NCBI RefSeq assembly: GCF_001908105.1 | Contig: NZ_MKGQ01000001.1 | Location: 294,773-358,772 of the forward strand | Length of the DNA stretch: 64,000 nucleotides | Direction of reading: 5' to 3' | Source: Xenorhabdus eapokensis | GTDB lineage: Bacteria > Pseudomonadota > Gammaproteobacteria > Enterobacterales > Enterobacteriaceae | Shown: one piece after another, positions 10,868 through 20,204 of the stretch | Numbering within the stretch: position 1 is the first letter of the stretch | How the letters are laid out: each line of letters opens with the position of its first letter | Made by a program: the position numbers and the translations under genes | Notes under the pieces: model-generated | What the model saw: the letters and a program-made list of their open reading frames with translations, nothing else | What the model was told of the DNA's origin: nothing | The model's database searches: none

Positions 10868-11682
10868 TGCACTTTCTCCGCGGCATCACGGACTTGTTTC
10901 ATCACAGCAGGTGTTTGCAGACCAAATCCAAGCAGGCCCATTTCATCAATAATCACGACCTGTTTTTTCTTTCCTGCGGGTGTGAAATTTAACCCAGGAA
11001 GTTGCCAGACTTTATCCATTCCACCCAATGTTTTTAGCCCTTCGGTGCTGACGAGTAGTAAGTCCGGCTTGCTGGCAATAACACCTTCTTGAGATAAAGG
11101 ACGATACCCTTGGAAGCCTTGCATCGCATTTTTTGCACCAATAGCACGAATAATTTGATCGGCTGCGGTTTTTTGACCTGCGGCCATTGGCATGATACCA
11201 CCATGACTCATGACAAAGATGACTTTGGTGGAAATATCTGACGTAGCGATATTTGCGAGTTGTTGCCGATATTGGGCAACCAATGCTTCGCCACGTTTTT
11301 CCTGGTTGACCGCCTTAGCGACGGTCATGATTTTTGCAGGAACGGCTTCTAACGAGGTTTCGCTGGTTACTTTAATGACTTTTACACCGGAATCTTCGAC
11401 TTGCTTGAGTGTCAGGGAAGGTTGAGCCGACTCACTTGCAATCACGAGTGATGGGCGCATGGATAGGATCCCTTCTGAATTCAGCATCCTCATATACCCG
11501 ATATCGGGTAAGGAGAGTAGTTCCTTGGGATTTTGGCTGGTACTGTCCCTTGCGACAACGTGCTGTCCTTCGCCAAGTGCAAAAACAATTTCAGACACAT
11601 CGCCACCAATGGTAACAATGCGTTCAGCAGAGAACACATTGCAAGAGATGGCAAGCATAAATGTTAGAAGCCATTTTTTCAT
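10864..11682 (-). CDS. hmuT: Periplasmic haemin-binding protein
   Basis: Haem-binding component of the ABC importer, 272 residues. A Sec signal peptide (about residues 1-19, cleavage near FSA/ER) precedes the class III substrate-binding fold beginning RIVTIGGDVSEIVFALGEG, as in HmuT/ShuT/PhuT. The ATG at 11682 overlaps the hmuS stop as ATGA; an upstream in-frame TTG is less likely. It hands haem from the receptor HmuR to HmuUV. Confidence 0.94.
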   Translation of the reverse strand: MKKWLLTFMLAISCNVFSAERIVTIGGDVSEIVFALGEGQHVVARDSTSQNPKELLSLPDIGYMRMLNSEGILSMRPSLVIASESAQPSLTLKQVEDSGVKVIKVTSETSLEAVPAKIMTVAKAVNQEKRGEALVAQYRQQLANIATSDISTKVIFVMSHGGIMPMAAGQKTAADQIIRAIGAKNAMQGFQGYRPLSQEGVIASKPDLLLVSTEGLKTLGGMDKVWQLPGLNFTPAGKKKQVVIIDEMGLLGFGLQTPAVMKQVRDAAEKVQ

Positions 11683-12752
11683 GCTACACAAGTTTCCTGT
11701 TCTGATTGCAGTTTAGGTAAAGCAGCAATTTGTTCACGCCATTGAGCTTGTTCAGGAGTGCCTTCAGTGCGTTGGCCGTACAACTGTGCGATTTGGTTGC
11801 CACTGGCATCAAACAATTCAAGACTGGTGACGAAGCCACAATCGGTTGGCTTGCGGGTCACCCAACTTTCCGCGATGGCACTTTCAATCAGGTGCAGCGT
11901 GAAATTGCGGTTGAAAATGTTGAGCCATTTCTGGGGAGAATTTTCTTCCTGATAAGGCATCAGACGTTCCAATTTACCCGTGAAAATCTGGACACAACCA
12001 CGATTTCCGACAAAGATCATGATCTCGTTTTGATCTTTATAGGCAACGTCAATAAGTTGAGTGAGCGCTGAATTATCCACACGATAAGCCAAATCATCTT
12101 TAACCGCATTGAAAATCTGCTGGCGGTTAAGATTGTGGCGTTTCATCATGATGAAGAATTGATGAACGTCAGTCATGGCGCGCCATTCCTCATCTAACTG
12201 TGCTTTCAGTTGTTCTGTGACTTTTGCATGTTCAGCTATTTCTTCCGGTTGGATTTCCAGCGCGGGGTTTTCACCAGTCTGATATTTTTCGATCAGTGCA
12301 TCCCATGCAGCCATATCGGTGTTGCTGGTGGCATAGACTTTATGCAACGCATCGCCTTGGCGGTCAAAGAATTGAATGCTGTGACGCACTCCATTCTTGG
12401 CGGGTTCAATCAAGGAGAACACGCTGCTCCAGTGATCGAAGAATAGACGCAGGTCAAGCTCACGCGGATTAAGGATCAAACCAACATGTGGGCTAAATTT
12501 GGTATTTTCGTAGCGGCCAATATGTTCATGAACGGCGAAGTCATTACGGGTAATTGCCTTGGTTTCACCAACTGTAGCCAGTTCCTGAAGCAGAGTCGGC
12601 GCGTCAATATTCAAACGTTTTGCGTCGATACCGACACGGCTATGCAATAACTCTCCTTCGCTGACGTTAAGGTAAGCTGCCAGATCGCGGGCATACTTAG
12701 CTTTGTTTTCTGCCTTGGCTTGTAAATAACGTTCATAAAGTGATTGATTCAC
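11679..12752 (-). CDS. hmuS: Haemin transport/degrading protein HmuS
   Basis: Cytoplasmic HemS/ChuS-family protein of 357 residues that binds incoming haem and helps transfer or break it down. The family is built of two homologous halves, and here the N-terminal LSVSEGELLHSRVG-like segment and the later NVSEGE/FVGNRGCVQIF stretches fit. It lies between hmuR (gap of 75 bases) and hmuT (4-base overlap), the normal operon order. Confidence 0.93.
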   Translation of the reverse strand: MNQSLYERYLQAKAENKAKYARDLAAYLNVSEGELLHSRVGIDAKRLNIDAPTLLQELATVGETKAITRNDFAVHEHIGRYENTKFSPHVGLILNPRELDLRLFFDHWSSVFSLIEPAKNGVRHSIQFFDRQGDALHKVYATSNTDMAAWDALIEKYQTGENPALEIQPEEIAEHAKVTEQLKAQLDEEWRAMTDVHQFFIMMKRHNLNRQQIFNAVKDDLAYRVDNSALTQLIDVAYKDQNEIMIFVGNRGCVQIFTGKLERLMPYQEENSPQKWLNIFNRNFTLHLIESAIAESWVTRKPTDCGFVTSLELFDASGNQIAQLYGQRTEGTPEQAQWREQIAALPKLQSEQETCVA

Positions 12753-12827
12753 AGTTGCTAGCTCCTTAAAAAACGGGGTTTAAAAACAATTTTTTTCTAA
12801 AATTGAGATAATAGTTTGTTTGTTCTT

Positions 12828-14864
12828 TTACCACTGGTAGCTCACAAACAGTTTGGCATTACGGCCATGCTGTGGTGCTCCCAGCGATGAGTAGTAGGTT
12901 TTATCAAAAGCGTTACCCAGTACAACGGAGGTAGTTAGACCTTTTAATGTTCCAGTGCCATGGTAGCTGACGTAGAAGTCATTGACGCCATAACCAGCGT
13001 ATTGGAGGATTTTCTGGCCACGTTCATTCCTATCACCGTTTACTCCTCTGAGGTTAGTCTGTTGGGTAAATTTACCAATCCATCCGATAGAGAAATCCGT
13101 GTTAGATAATGGAATATCCAATGTGCTGGTTAGGATGTCAGGGGTCAGTGCTCCTATAGAGGCTCCAGTTTGTTCGTTCTTACCCGTTGTACGGTTATAA
13201 GCGAGATCCCATGAGAACCAATCAGAGTCATACGTCATAGAAATATCCCAGCCCCAAATTTTAGCCTTTGGAATATTAAAGGATGTCGTAAACCTCATAT
13301 CAGATGTCACAGTAGAAGATATGTAATCTTTTGCTTGAGTATCAAAATAGCTGGCTTTAAATTTCAAACCATCATTGTTGGCTAAAACATCATCGAAACG
13401 TAGTCCGAAGCCATATTCCTGAGTTTCATTGCTTTCAGGGCGTAGGTTTGGATTGGGTTTCCAGTAGTTTCCAGGAAAATGTCTGGAATCGTTATACATT
13501 TCGCCCATAGTCGGGGCACGGAATGCCTGGGAATAAGAAGCAAATAGCATTGACCAATCTGTGGGGGTAATACTAATGGCACCTTTTGATGACCACTTAT
13601 CGGCACTGATATCATCATATTTGCTATTTGTGGCTTTGTAATTGTCGTAACGTGTACCCACAATAAATGAAACAGGTAAATCACGCAGGGTCATTTCGTC
13701 TTGGATCCAGCCAGATGCGAAATGAATATTTGCGTTAGGAAAACCTTCTACAATGCTGCTACTTGGCTTTTGTTTTTGTTTATAGGTTTCACCACCATAG
13801 GTCAATTGGTGTGCTGCAAAGGTCGTGGTGCCAAAATGGGAGCGGTTTTCAAGCTTTATACCATAAGTTTCTTGTTTACGGCCTTCAAAGCCCTTGTCTT
13901 TGCTTCTGTTATTAATATTGATATCGGAATAATAAATATCTGCTTTGGCATTTAACCAGCCATATTTTGCTGGATTTAATTGATAAGACAGTTGAGCATC
14001 ACGTTGTACAGTGGTGCGATCTATCCGTTGACTGTTATCTTTGTCTAGAAGTTGTGGATTTTTAGGTTCATGTGCTTCATTACGGTAATAGCGCAGGTTA
14101 CCGCTGAGCTTTTGGTTGTCGTCTATTTTCCAAGAACCTTTTGCCAATAGGTTACCAATGGTTTCGTCATTATGATCTTTGACGCCATTCCCGAAACGGA
14201 TATTGCCTACATCACGGGTACCAAATGCAACTACCCCATCAAGCTGTTCTGTTTTACCGAATGCGGCTCCCCCAAATCCCAGACTGTGGTCACCGCTCCC
14301 TGCGCGACTAAAGATCCGAAAACCCGTATTTTTGCCTTCTTCCAATAAATCTGTAGCATCGACGGTTTGATAGGCAATAACGCCACCCAAAGCACCACTG
14401 CCATATAGTAGTGCTGATGGGCCACGGACAACTTCAACCTGTTTGATCAATGCAGGATCGAGGAATATGCCATTGAGGTGTCCGGTATCGGTTCCTTGCC
14501 GAATACCATCAACAAGAGTCAAAACCCCTTTTTGGGTATAACCCCGAATGCTGATATCTTGTCCATTGGCACGACCAATGCCAGCGACATCAATTCCCGG
14601 AATATTGTGCAGTAAATCATTTGCGTTGCCTGCAACCTGATTGCTGGCAGAATTGCTTTCAATGACTGTAACCATCATAGGGGCTTCAAAACTGTCACGT
14701 TGGTTGCCAGTGGCATAGACAGTTACAGTGTCTTTGGAAGATTTCTCTTTCTTGGAATGTATTGTATCCGAAGGTACTGTGGTGGCATTCGCAGAAGATA
14801 AACTTGCGAAGATGAGTACACTTAATGTAGCCAGTTTCAGGTTTGGTGATTTAATTAAAGTCAT
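12828..14864 (-). CDS. hmuR: TonB-dependent outer membrane haem receptor
   Basis: Outer membrane receptor of 678 residues. A signal peptide covers about 1-27 (cleavage near ANA), a TonB box-like DTVTVYAT is at 45-52, the plug follows to about residue 170, and the rest is a 22-strand barrel ending in the aromatic KLFVSYQW. Haem receptor signatures are present: FRAP at 448-451, NPNL at 471-474, and a histidine (His462) between them, as in HemR/HmuR. The ATG at 14864 is preferred to a TTG three codons upstream. A Fur box lies 118 bases upstream, so the operon should be iron-repressed. No hemP-like gene was found before it. Confidence 0.95.
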   Translation of the reverse strand: MTLIKSPNLKLATLSVLIFASLSSANATTVPSDTIHSKKEKSSKDTVTVYATGNQRDSFEAPMMVTVIESNSASNQVAGNANDLLHNIPGIDVAGIGRANGQDISIRGYTQKGVLTLVDGIRQGTDTGHLNGIFLDPALIKQVEVVRGPSALLYGSGALGGVIAYQTVDATDLLEEGKNTGFRIFSRAGSGDHSLGFGGAAFGKTEQLDGVVAFGTRDVGNIRFGNGVKDHNDETIGNLLAKGSWKIDDNQKLSGNLRYYRNEAHEPKNPQLLDKDNSQRIDRTTVQRDAQLSYQLNPAKYGWLNAKADIYYSDININNRSKDKGFEGRKQETYGIKLENRSHFGTTTFAAHQLTYGGETYKQKQKPSSSIVEGFPNANIHFASGWIQDEMTLRDLPVSFIVGTRYDNYKATNSKYDDISADKWSSKGAISITPTDWSMLFASYSQAFRAPTMGEMYNDSRHFPGNYWKPNPNLRPESNETQEYGFGLRFDDVLANNDGLKFKASYFDTQAKDYISSTVTSDMRFTTSFNIPKAKIWGWDISMTYDSDWFSWDLAYNRTTGKNEQTGASIGALTPDILTSTLDIPLSNTDFSIGWIGKFTQQTNLRGVNGDRNERGQKILQYAGYGVNDFYVSYHGTGTLKGLTTSVVLGNAFDKTYYSSLGAPQHGRNAKLFVSYQW

Positions 14865-14981
14865 GCAAGTCAATTTCCATGGTGAAATAGCGTGTTCCTA
14901 TGAACACAATCAACGGATATATCACTGTTATTCAGCAGTGATTTTGTTGGATGTTTTATTTCATTGAACAATAATTATTCT

Positions 14982-15000
14982 GATATTGAGAATAATTATC
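14982..15000 (-). promoter_or_regulatory. Fur box upstream of hmuR
   Basis: GATATTGAGAATAATTATC on the plus strand matches 16 of 19 positions of the classical Fur consensus GATAATGATAATCATTATC. It lies upstream of hmuR, the expected place for iron repression of the haem operon. Confidence 0.85.
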
Positions 15001-15091
15001 GTTTCAACTGTGGTTAACTTCAAGCTCTTTTTTCTTCACTTGAAATGGTGTTTTAATATTTTGATTTTAAATGATTTACTTCTTTAGATGA

Positions 15092-15118
15092 TTGGCTCCG
15101 ACGGTCGGCAGGAGCCAA
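15092..15118 (-). terminator. Hairpin downstream of aroH
   Basis: TTGGCTCC at 15092-15099 pairs with GGAGCCAA at 15111-15118. It lies 14 bases past the aroH stop. The U-tract is weak, so termination strength is uncertain. Confidence 0.55.
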
Positions 15119-15132
15119 AATAAGGAAAGGAT

Positions 15133-16179
15133 TCAGGAACGATTTCTCATGGCTTGGTCAAGAATATTGATAAATTCTTCCGTATCCTGCCAACCAAGGC
15201 ATGGATCGGTAATAGATTGGCCATATGTCAAAGCTCCTTCTTTGGTAACTTTTTGAGTTCCTTCGACTAAAAAACTTTCAGCCATAACACCAGCAATAGC
15301 GGTTGAGCCAGATTGGATTTGTTCGCCAATATTTTTTGCTATATCCAATTGACGATGATGGACTTTCTGGCAATTAGCGTGGCTGCAATCCACAATTAAA
15401 CGTTCAGGTAAGTGAAATTCACGTAATTTCTGGCAGGTTACCGTAATATCTTCAGCACTGTAATTCGGTTTTTTCCCACCACGCATAATAATATGTCCAT
15501 AGGGATTTCCACTGGTTTGATAAATAGTCATCTGACCATTTTTATCTGGGGACAAAAACATGTGCTTGGCTCGCGCTGCACGCATTGCATCAATAGCGAT
15601 AAGTGTATTGCCATCCGTTCCGTTTTTAAAACCAATTGGACATGACAAAGCAGAGGCCATTTCTCGGTGAATTTGGCTTTCCGTTGTTCTGGCGCCGATT
15701 GCTCCCCAACTAATTAAATCGGCAATATATTGACCCGTGACCATATCCAGAAATTCTGTAGCAGTCGGGACGCCTAATTCATTGATATCAATTAGTAGCT
15801 TACGAGCCAGGGTGATCCCTTTATTAACCCGGCAAGAGCCGTCCAACATAGGATCTGAAATTAAGCCTTTCCAGCCAACAACGGTTCTCGGTTTCTCGAA
15901 ATAGGTTCGCATTACAATTTCCAGATTTTGCTGGTATTTTTTGCGCAGGGTGTGTAAGCGAGAGGCATAATCAAGGGCGGCATCAACATCATGAATGGAG
16001 CAGGGACCAATAATGACCAATAGACGTTGATCCTCCCCTGTTAGGATAGATTGAATACGCTTTCGTGACAATGTCACATTTTGTAATATTTTGTCTGATA
16101 TAGGATATTGTTCTGCAAGCGTTTTAGGTGTGATTAGGCTATCAATGCGGAGGGTTCTTAACTCATCTGTTTTGTACAT
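15133..16179 (-). CDS. aroH: 3-deoxy-7-phosphoheptulonate synthase, Trp-sensitive type
   Basis: Class I DAHP synthase that condenses PEP and erythrose 4-phosphate, the first step of aromatic amino acid synthesis. Key motifs: VIIGPCSIHD, RTYFEKPRTVVGWKG, GARTTESQ, IMRGGKKPNY and VDCSHANCQK. Length 348 equals E. coli AroH, and the neighbour ppsR is the aroH neighbour in E. coli, which favours AroH over AroF or AroG. The ATG at 16179 has an AGAAAG site; a longer in-frame start would extend far upstream with a non-homologous segment. No recognisable TrpR operator was found. The allosteric ligand is inferred from synteny. Confidence 0.92.
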   Translation of the reverse strand: MYKTDELRTLRIDSLITPKTLAEQYPISDKILQNVTLSRKRIQSILTGEDQRLLVIIGPCSIHDVDAALDYASRLHTLRKKYQQNLEIVMRTYFEKPRTVVGWKGLISDPMLDGSCRVNKGITLARKLLIDINELGVPTATEFLDMVTGQYIADLISWGAIGARTTESQIHREMASALSCPIGFKNGTDGNTLIAIDAMRAARAKHMFLSPDKNGQMTIYQTSGNPYGHIIMRGGKKPNYSAEDITVTCQKLREFHLPERLIVDCSHANCQKVHHRQLDIAKNIGEQIQSGSTAIAGVMAESFLVEGTQKVTKEGALTYGQSITDPCLGWQDTEEFINILDQAMRNRS

Positions 16180-16228
16180 ATACTTTCTTTCTCGGATTCT
16201 ACTTCTTATTGAGACAGAGTCTGAAATG

Positions 16229-16259
16229 ACTGGGGAATTACAATAACTCAACCCCCAGT
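16229..16259 (-). other. Inverted repeat in the ppsR-aroH interval
   Basis: ACTGGGG at 16229-16235 and CCCCAGT at 16253-16259 could form a hairpin in RNA reading toward aroH, about 50 bases before its start. No U-tract follows. It could be a ppsR terminator remnant or a leader structure. Confidence 0.4.
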
Positions 16260-16331
16260 AAATTCAACAGACAATCATAATATTTGCGCGAGAAAGTGTT
16301 GTGAATAAATATTGTTAAATATGTTTTGAAA

Positions 16332-17195
16332 TTAGAACATACGGCGTTTTAATCCCATGCTGTCAATAATTTTGGTCGAAATCTCTTCGACAGAATAATT
16401 AGTTGTATTCAGGTAATTGATCTTATTTTTTCGGAATAAAGCCTCAACTTCAGCGATTTCAACCCGACATTGTCGCAATGAAGCGTAACGGCTATTTTCA
16501 CGCCGCTCTTCACGGATAGCAGCAAGCCTTTCTGGGCTAATCGTCAGGCCGAATAATTTATGCTGAAAGGGTTTTAAAGCGGCGGGTAACTGCAAATTAT
16601 CCATATCATCTGCGGTAAAAGGATAGTTTGCAGCCTGAATACCAAATTGCATGGCAAGATAGAGGCTGGTTGGTGTTTTCCCGCACCGAGATACACCAAG
16701 AATAATGACTTGCGCCTGATCAAGATTACGTAATGAAATACCATCATCATGGGCGAGAGTGTAATCAATAGCCGCAATGCGTGCATCATATTGCCCCAAA
16801 TTTTTTCTAGATAAACCGTGGGTTCGGTGTAATTCTGGTTTGGGTTCGATGCCAATTTCTTGCTGCAATGGTGCAACTAATGTTTGCACAATATCCTGAC
16901 AAAATCCGTTGCTGAGGGTAATAATACTTTTAACTTCATCCGAAATGATGGAATAAAAAACTAATGGCTTAATTTGGGTTTGCTGGTATATCGCATTGAT
17001 TTGATCTCTGACTTTCTCAGCTCTGGTTTTGCTCGTCACGAAAGGTAAGGTATAGGAAGTAATAGCAATTGGAAATTGGGATAACACGGCATGGCCTAAT
17101 ACTTCCGCCGTGATTGCTGTTCCATCAGAAATAAAAAATACACTGCGTTTCGGTGTTTCATTTTCCGCAGTTTGGGGAGGATGGGTGTCTATCAT
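16332..17195 (-). CDS. ppsR: PEP synthase regulatory protein (bifunctional kinase/phosphorylase)
   Basis: DUF299-family enzyme that inactivates PEP synthase by ADP-dependent phosphorylation and reactivates it by Pi-dependent dephosphorylation. A nucleotide-binding loop, [15 protein letters not shown], lies in the middle of the 287-residue protein, and the N-terminal SDGTAITAE is typical. It is divergent from ppsA, with a 190-base shared regulatory interval, and is followed by aroH. Confidence 0.94.
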   Translation of the reverse strand: MIDTHPPQTAENETPKRSVFFISDGTAITAEVLGHAVLSQFPIAITSYTLPFVTSKTRAEKVRDQINAIYQQTQIKPLVFYSIISDEVKSIITLSNGFCQDIVQTLVAPLQQEIGIEPKPELHRTHGLSRKNLGQYDARIAAIDYTLAHDDGISLRNLDQAQVIILGVSRCGKTPTSLYLAMQFGIQAANYPFTADDMDNLQLPAALKPFQHKLFGLTISPERLAAIREERRENSRYASLRQCRVEIAEVEALFRKNKINYLNTTNYSVEEISTKIIDSMGLKRRMF

Positions 17196-17269
17196 GATCT
17201 CTCTTCTTTTATCGTTATGCCCTTAGGATTTTTTCCGAATTATACCCGTAAAAAAATAATATTGTTGGG

Positions 17270-17283
17270 TTGATCGATTCACC
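17270..17283 (-). promoter_or_regulatory. Cra (FruR) site upstream of ppsA
   Basis: On the minus strand the site reads GGTGAATCGATCAA, which fits every position of the Cra consensus RSTGAAWCSNTHHW. Cra activates ppsA in E. coli. The site lies 103 bases before the ppsA ATG, between ppsR and ppsA. Confidence 0.75.
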
Positions 17284-17385
17284 TTTCTATATCTGGCAAG
17301 ACAATGTGCTAGGCTATTTCCTGCTGTGAAGTGCAGCTTTAATTTTCCGATTTGTACCTCCGAATGTAAAAAAGGATAGTTTCTA

Positions 17386-19764
17386 ATGTCCAATAGTGGC
17401 CTCACCCCAAACAATGTGCTCTGGTATAACCAATTAGGCATGAATGATGTTAATCGGGTTGGTGGTAAAAACGCCTCGCTTGGCGAGATGATCACCAATC
17501 TGGCTGAACTGGGCGTGTCTGTTCCTAATGGTTTTGCGACAACGGCACAGGCATTTAATGATTTTCTGGAACAAAGTGGTGTGAACCAGCGTATTTATCA
17601 ATTGCTGGATGAAACCAATGTTGATGATGTTAATCAATTGGCTAAAGCTGGTGCGCAGATCCGTCAGTGGGTGATTGATACGCCATTGACAGTCCAGCTT
17701 GAAAAAGATATTCGTGATGCCTATCTGCAATTGTCTGAAGGCGAGCCTGATGCCTCTTTCGCCGTGCGCTCTTCTGCAACAGCGGAAGATATGCCAGATG
17801 CTTCTTTTGCTGGACAGCAAGAAACTTTCTTGAATGTGCAAGGCATTGACGCGGTGATGGTGGCTATCAAGCATGTCTTTGCATCCCTTTTTAATGATCG
17901 TGCCATTTCTTACCGCGTCCATCAGGGTTATGACCACCGTGGTGTTGCACTTTCTGCCGGTATACAACGCATGGTGCGTTCTGATTTGGCTTCGTCTGGG
18001 GTGATGTTTACGATTGATACTGAATCAGGTTTTGATCAGGTTGTGTTCATTACATCTGCTTATGGTTTGGGGGAGATGGTTGTGCAGGGGGCGGTAAACC
18101 CTGATGAATTTTATGTCCACAAACCGACGTTGAAGAACAATCGGCCTGCAATAGTGCGCCGTAATCTTGGCTCTAAAAAAATCCGCATGGTTTATGCAGA
18201 GAGTAAAGAGCATGGGAAGCAAGTGCGAACAGAAGCTGTCTCAGAGGAATTGCGCAATCGTTTCTCTTTGGCCGATAGTGAAGTGGAAGAGTTGGCCAGA
18301 CAGGCTTTGCTGATAGAGAAACATTATGGCCGTCCGATGGATATCGAGTGGGCGAAAGATGGACACAATGGCAAGTTATATATTGTTCAGGCTCGTCCGG
18401 AAACGGTTCGATCAAATCAGCAAGTCATGGAACGTTACCAACTCAATGAGCAAGGCAATGTCTTGATAGAAGGTCGGGCAATTGGGCATCGTATTGGTGT
18501 TGGAACAGTCAAGGTTATCCACAATCTTAGTGAGATGGATCGCATTCAAGTGGGAGATGTCTTAGTCACCGATATGACTGATCCGGATTGGGAACCGATC
18601 ATGAAAAGAGCAGCCGCTATTGTCACCAATCGTGGTGGACGGACTTGCCATGCCGCTATTATTGCTCGTGAACTGGGTATTCCTGCTGTTGTTGGTTGTG
18701 GCGATGCGACTGAACGTTTGCAAGAAGGCCTACAGGTAACGGTTTCTTGTTCAGAAGGTGATACGGGGTACGTTTATCAGAATAAATTAGACTTTAGTGT
18801 TCAGAGTTCCCAAATTGATAAACTGCCGGAATTGGATGTGAAGATCATGATGAATGTGGGTAATCCTGATCGCGCATTTGATTTCGCTTGCTTGCCAAAT
18901 GAGGGGGTTGGTTTGGCTCGACTGGAGTTTATCATTAACCGAATGATCGGTGTGCACCCTCGCGCACTGCTTGAATATTCCAAACAACCTCTTGAGCTGC
19001 AAGAGCAAATTAACTCGTTGATGGTTGGTTATGATAATCCGATTGAGTTTTATGTAGGGAAATTGACGGAAGGGATTGCAACGCTCGCAGCGGCATTCTG
19101 GCCTAAGCGTGTGATTGTTCGCTTATCAGATTTCAAATCCAATGAATACGCGAACTTAGTGGGTGGAGACAGGTATGAGCCACATGAAGAAAACCCAATG
19201 CTGGGTTTCCGTGGGGCAGGGCGTTACGTTTCTGACAATTTCCGTCAATGTTTTGCTTTGGAGTGTGAGGCGATCAAGCGGGTACGCAATGTGATGGGGT
19301 TGTCTAACGTTGAAGTGATGATCCCGTTTGTGCGTACCGTTGCTCAGGCGGAAGCGGTGATAGCGGAATTGGCATCTCAAGGTTTGAAGCGCGGTGAGAA
19401 TGGCTTGAAAGTCATCATGATGTGTGAAATTCCATCGAATGCGTTGTTAGCAGATCAATTTCTTGAATATTTTGACGGCTTCTCAATTGGCTCAAATGAT
19501 ATGACGCAATTGGCTTTGGGATTAGATCGCGATTCTGGTGTGGTATCCGAATTATTCGATGAACGTAATGAAGCGGTGAAACAATTGCTTTCTATGGCAA
19601 TTCGAGCAGCTAAACGGCAGGGGAAATATGTTGGTATCTGTGGGCAAGGACCTTCGGATCATGAAGATTTTGCTCAATGGCTAATGAAGGAAGGAATTGA
19701 CAGTTTATCATTGAATCCTGATACAGTCGTGAAAACGTGGATTGCGTTAGCTGAAAATAATTAG
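17386..19764 (+). CDS. ppsA: Phosphoenolpyruvate synthase
   Basis: Converts pyruvate, ATP and water to PEP, AMP and phosphate for gluconeogenesis. The N-terminal ATP-grasp domain begins with [12 protein letters not shown] and contains [14 protein letters not shown]. The swivelling phosphohistidine domain has His422 in [10 protein letters not shown], and the C-terminal PEP/pyruvate barrel ends with [13 protein letters not shown]. Length 792 is identical to E. coli. The ATG at 17386 follows AAGGA. Expected control is Cra activation through the site at 17270 and post-translational switching by PpsR. Confidence 0.97.
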   Translation: MSNSGLTPNNVLWYNQLGMNDVNRVGGKNASLGEMITNLAELGVSVPNGFATTAQAFNDFLEQSGVNQRIYQLLDETNVDDVNQLAKAGAQIRQWVIDTPLTVQLEKDIRDAYLQLSEGEPDASFAVRSSATAEDMPDASFAGQQETFLNVQGIDAVMVAIKHVFASLFNDRAISYRVHQGYDHRGVALSAGIQRMVRSDLASSGVMFTIDTESGFDQVVFITSAYGLGEMVVQGAVNPDEFYVHKPTLKNNRPAIVRRNLGSKKIRMVYAESKEHGKQVRTEAVSEELRNRFSLADSEVEELARQALLIEKHYGRPMDIEWAKDGHNGKLYIVQARPETVRSNQQVMERYQLNEQGNVLIEGRAIGHRIGVGTVKVIHNLSEMDRIQVGDVLVTDMTDPDWEPIMKRAAAIVTNRGGRTCHAAIIARELGIPAVVGCGDATERLQEGLQVTVSCSEGDTGYVYQNKLDFSVQSSQIDKLPELDVKIMMNVGNPDRAFDFACLPNEGVGLARLEFIINRMIGVHPRALLEYSKQPLELQEQINSLMVGYDNPIEFYVGKLTEGIATLAAAFWPKRVIVRLSDFKSNEYANLVGGDRYEPHEENPMLGFRGAGRYVSDNFRQCFALECEAIKRVRNVMGLSNVEVMIPFVRTVAQAEAVIAELASQGLKRGENGLKVIMMCEIPSNALLADQFLEYFDGFSIGSNDMTQLALGLDRDSGVVSELFDERNEAVKQLLSMAIRAAKRQGKYVGICGQGPSDHEDFAQWLMKEGIDSLSLNPDTVVKTWIALAENN

Positions 19765-19797
19765 CTGGAAATAACTCATCGCATTTAATTCAAATAT

Positions 19798-19834
19798 AAA
19801 AGCCTGTTAAGATACTTTCAGGCTTTTATATTTT
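19798..19834 (+). terminator. ppsA terminator
   Basis: AAAAGCCTG at 19798-19806 pairs with CAGGCTTTT at 19819-19827, followed by a T-rich tail. It sits 34 bases after the ppsA stop. Confidence 0.85.
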
Positions 19835-19857
19835 ATGTCACATGATTTTTGAATGCA

Positions 19858-19982
19858 AAAAAAAAGCCTATCATGGGCTGACAGGCAAAGACTACACACA
19901 GCAATATATATTACTTTATGGAACCTAGCCTATGGCGTTATAGGCCTAGGTAGCAATACTCTGGGAAACATTTGTTTCGATG
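19858..19982 (-). ncRNA. rprA: RprA small regulatory RNA
   Basis: Hfq-dependent sRNA that in E. coli activates rpoS translation and is driven by the Rcs phosphorelay. The minus strand has the conserved 3' part GCTGTGTGTAGTCTTTGCC (19901-19883), followed by a terminator in which GCCTGTCA pairs with TGATAGGC and then nine U (19857-19865). Upstream are a strong hairpin (CCTAGGCCTAT with ATAGGCTAGG) and a small 5' hairpin, GAAAC-AAAT-GTTTC. The 5' end is placed from a TAGTAT -10-like box at 19989-19994. The location next to ydiK matches E. coli. The region that pairs with the rpoS leader in E. coli is not conserved in sequence. Confidence 0.85.
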
Positions 19983-20017
19983 AAATGAATACTAATTTAA
20001 TAAGTTGGCTTATTCAT

Positions 20018-20031
20018 TAAGAATCCTCTTA
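20018..20031 (-). promoter_or_regulatory. RcsB-like box in the rprA promoter
   Basis: TAAGAGGATTCTTA on the minus strand is a near-palindrome resembling RcsB sites (TAAGA-N4-TCTTA). It abuts the weak -35 position of the predicted rprA promoter, as in E. coli, where RcsB activates rprA. Confidence 0.65.
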
Positions 20032-20165
20032 ATAAATAGAGATTAGAAAAGAAATTTTGTGAAAATAACTTTTTTGCAACAATTTTTTGCAGTAGGTTTT
20101 ATTTTTTTCGAAAAATAACTTTGTATTTTGGATAGAATCTTGATGATATATTTACTAGTTTTATA

Positions 20166-20197
20166 ATTGCGCGAAAATATTATTTTTTTCGCGCAAT
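20166..20197 (-). terminator. Hairpin after ydiK
   Basis: ATTGCGCGAAAA at 20166-20177 pairs perfectly with TTTTCGCGCAAT at 20186-20197 around an 8-base loop, 7 bases past the ydiK stop. The tail is not U-rich, but the GC core and T-rich loop side are compatible with a terminator separating ydiK from rprA. Confidence 0.6.
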
Positions 20198-20204
20198 CAT
20201 TTGG

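Noticed and set aside
17434..17967. 177-codon minus-strand frame within ppsA
   Set aside because: Entirely inside the conserved ppsA coding region with no ribosome site or homology.
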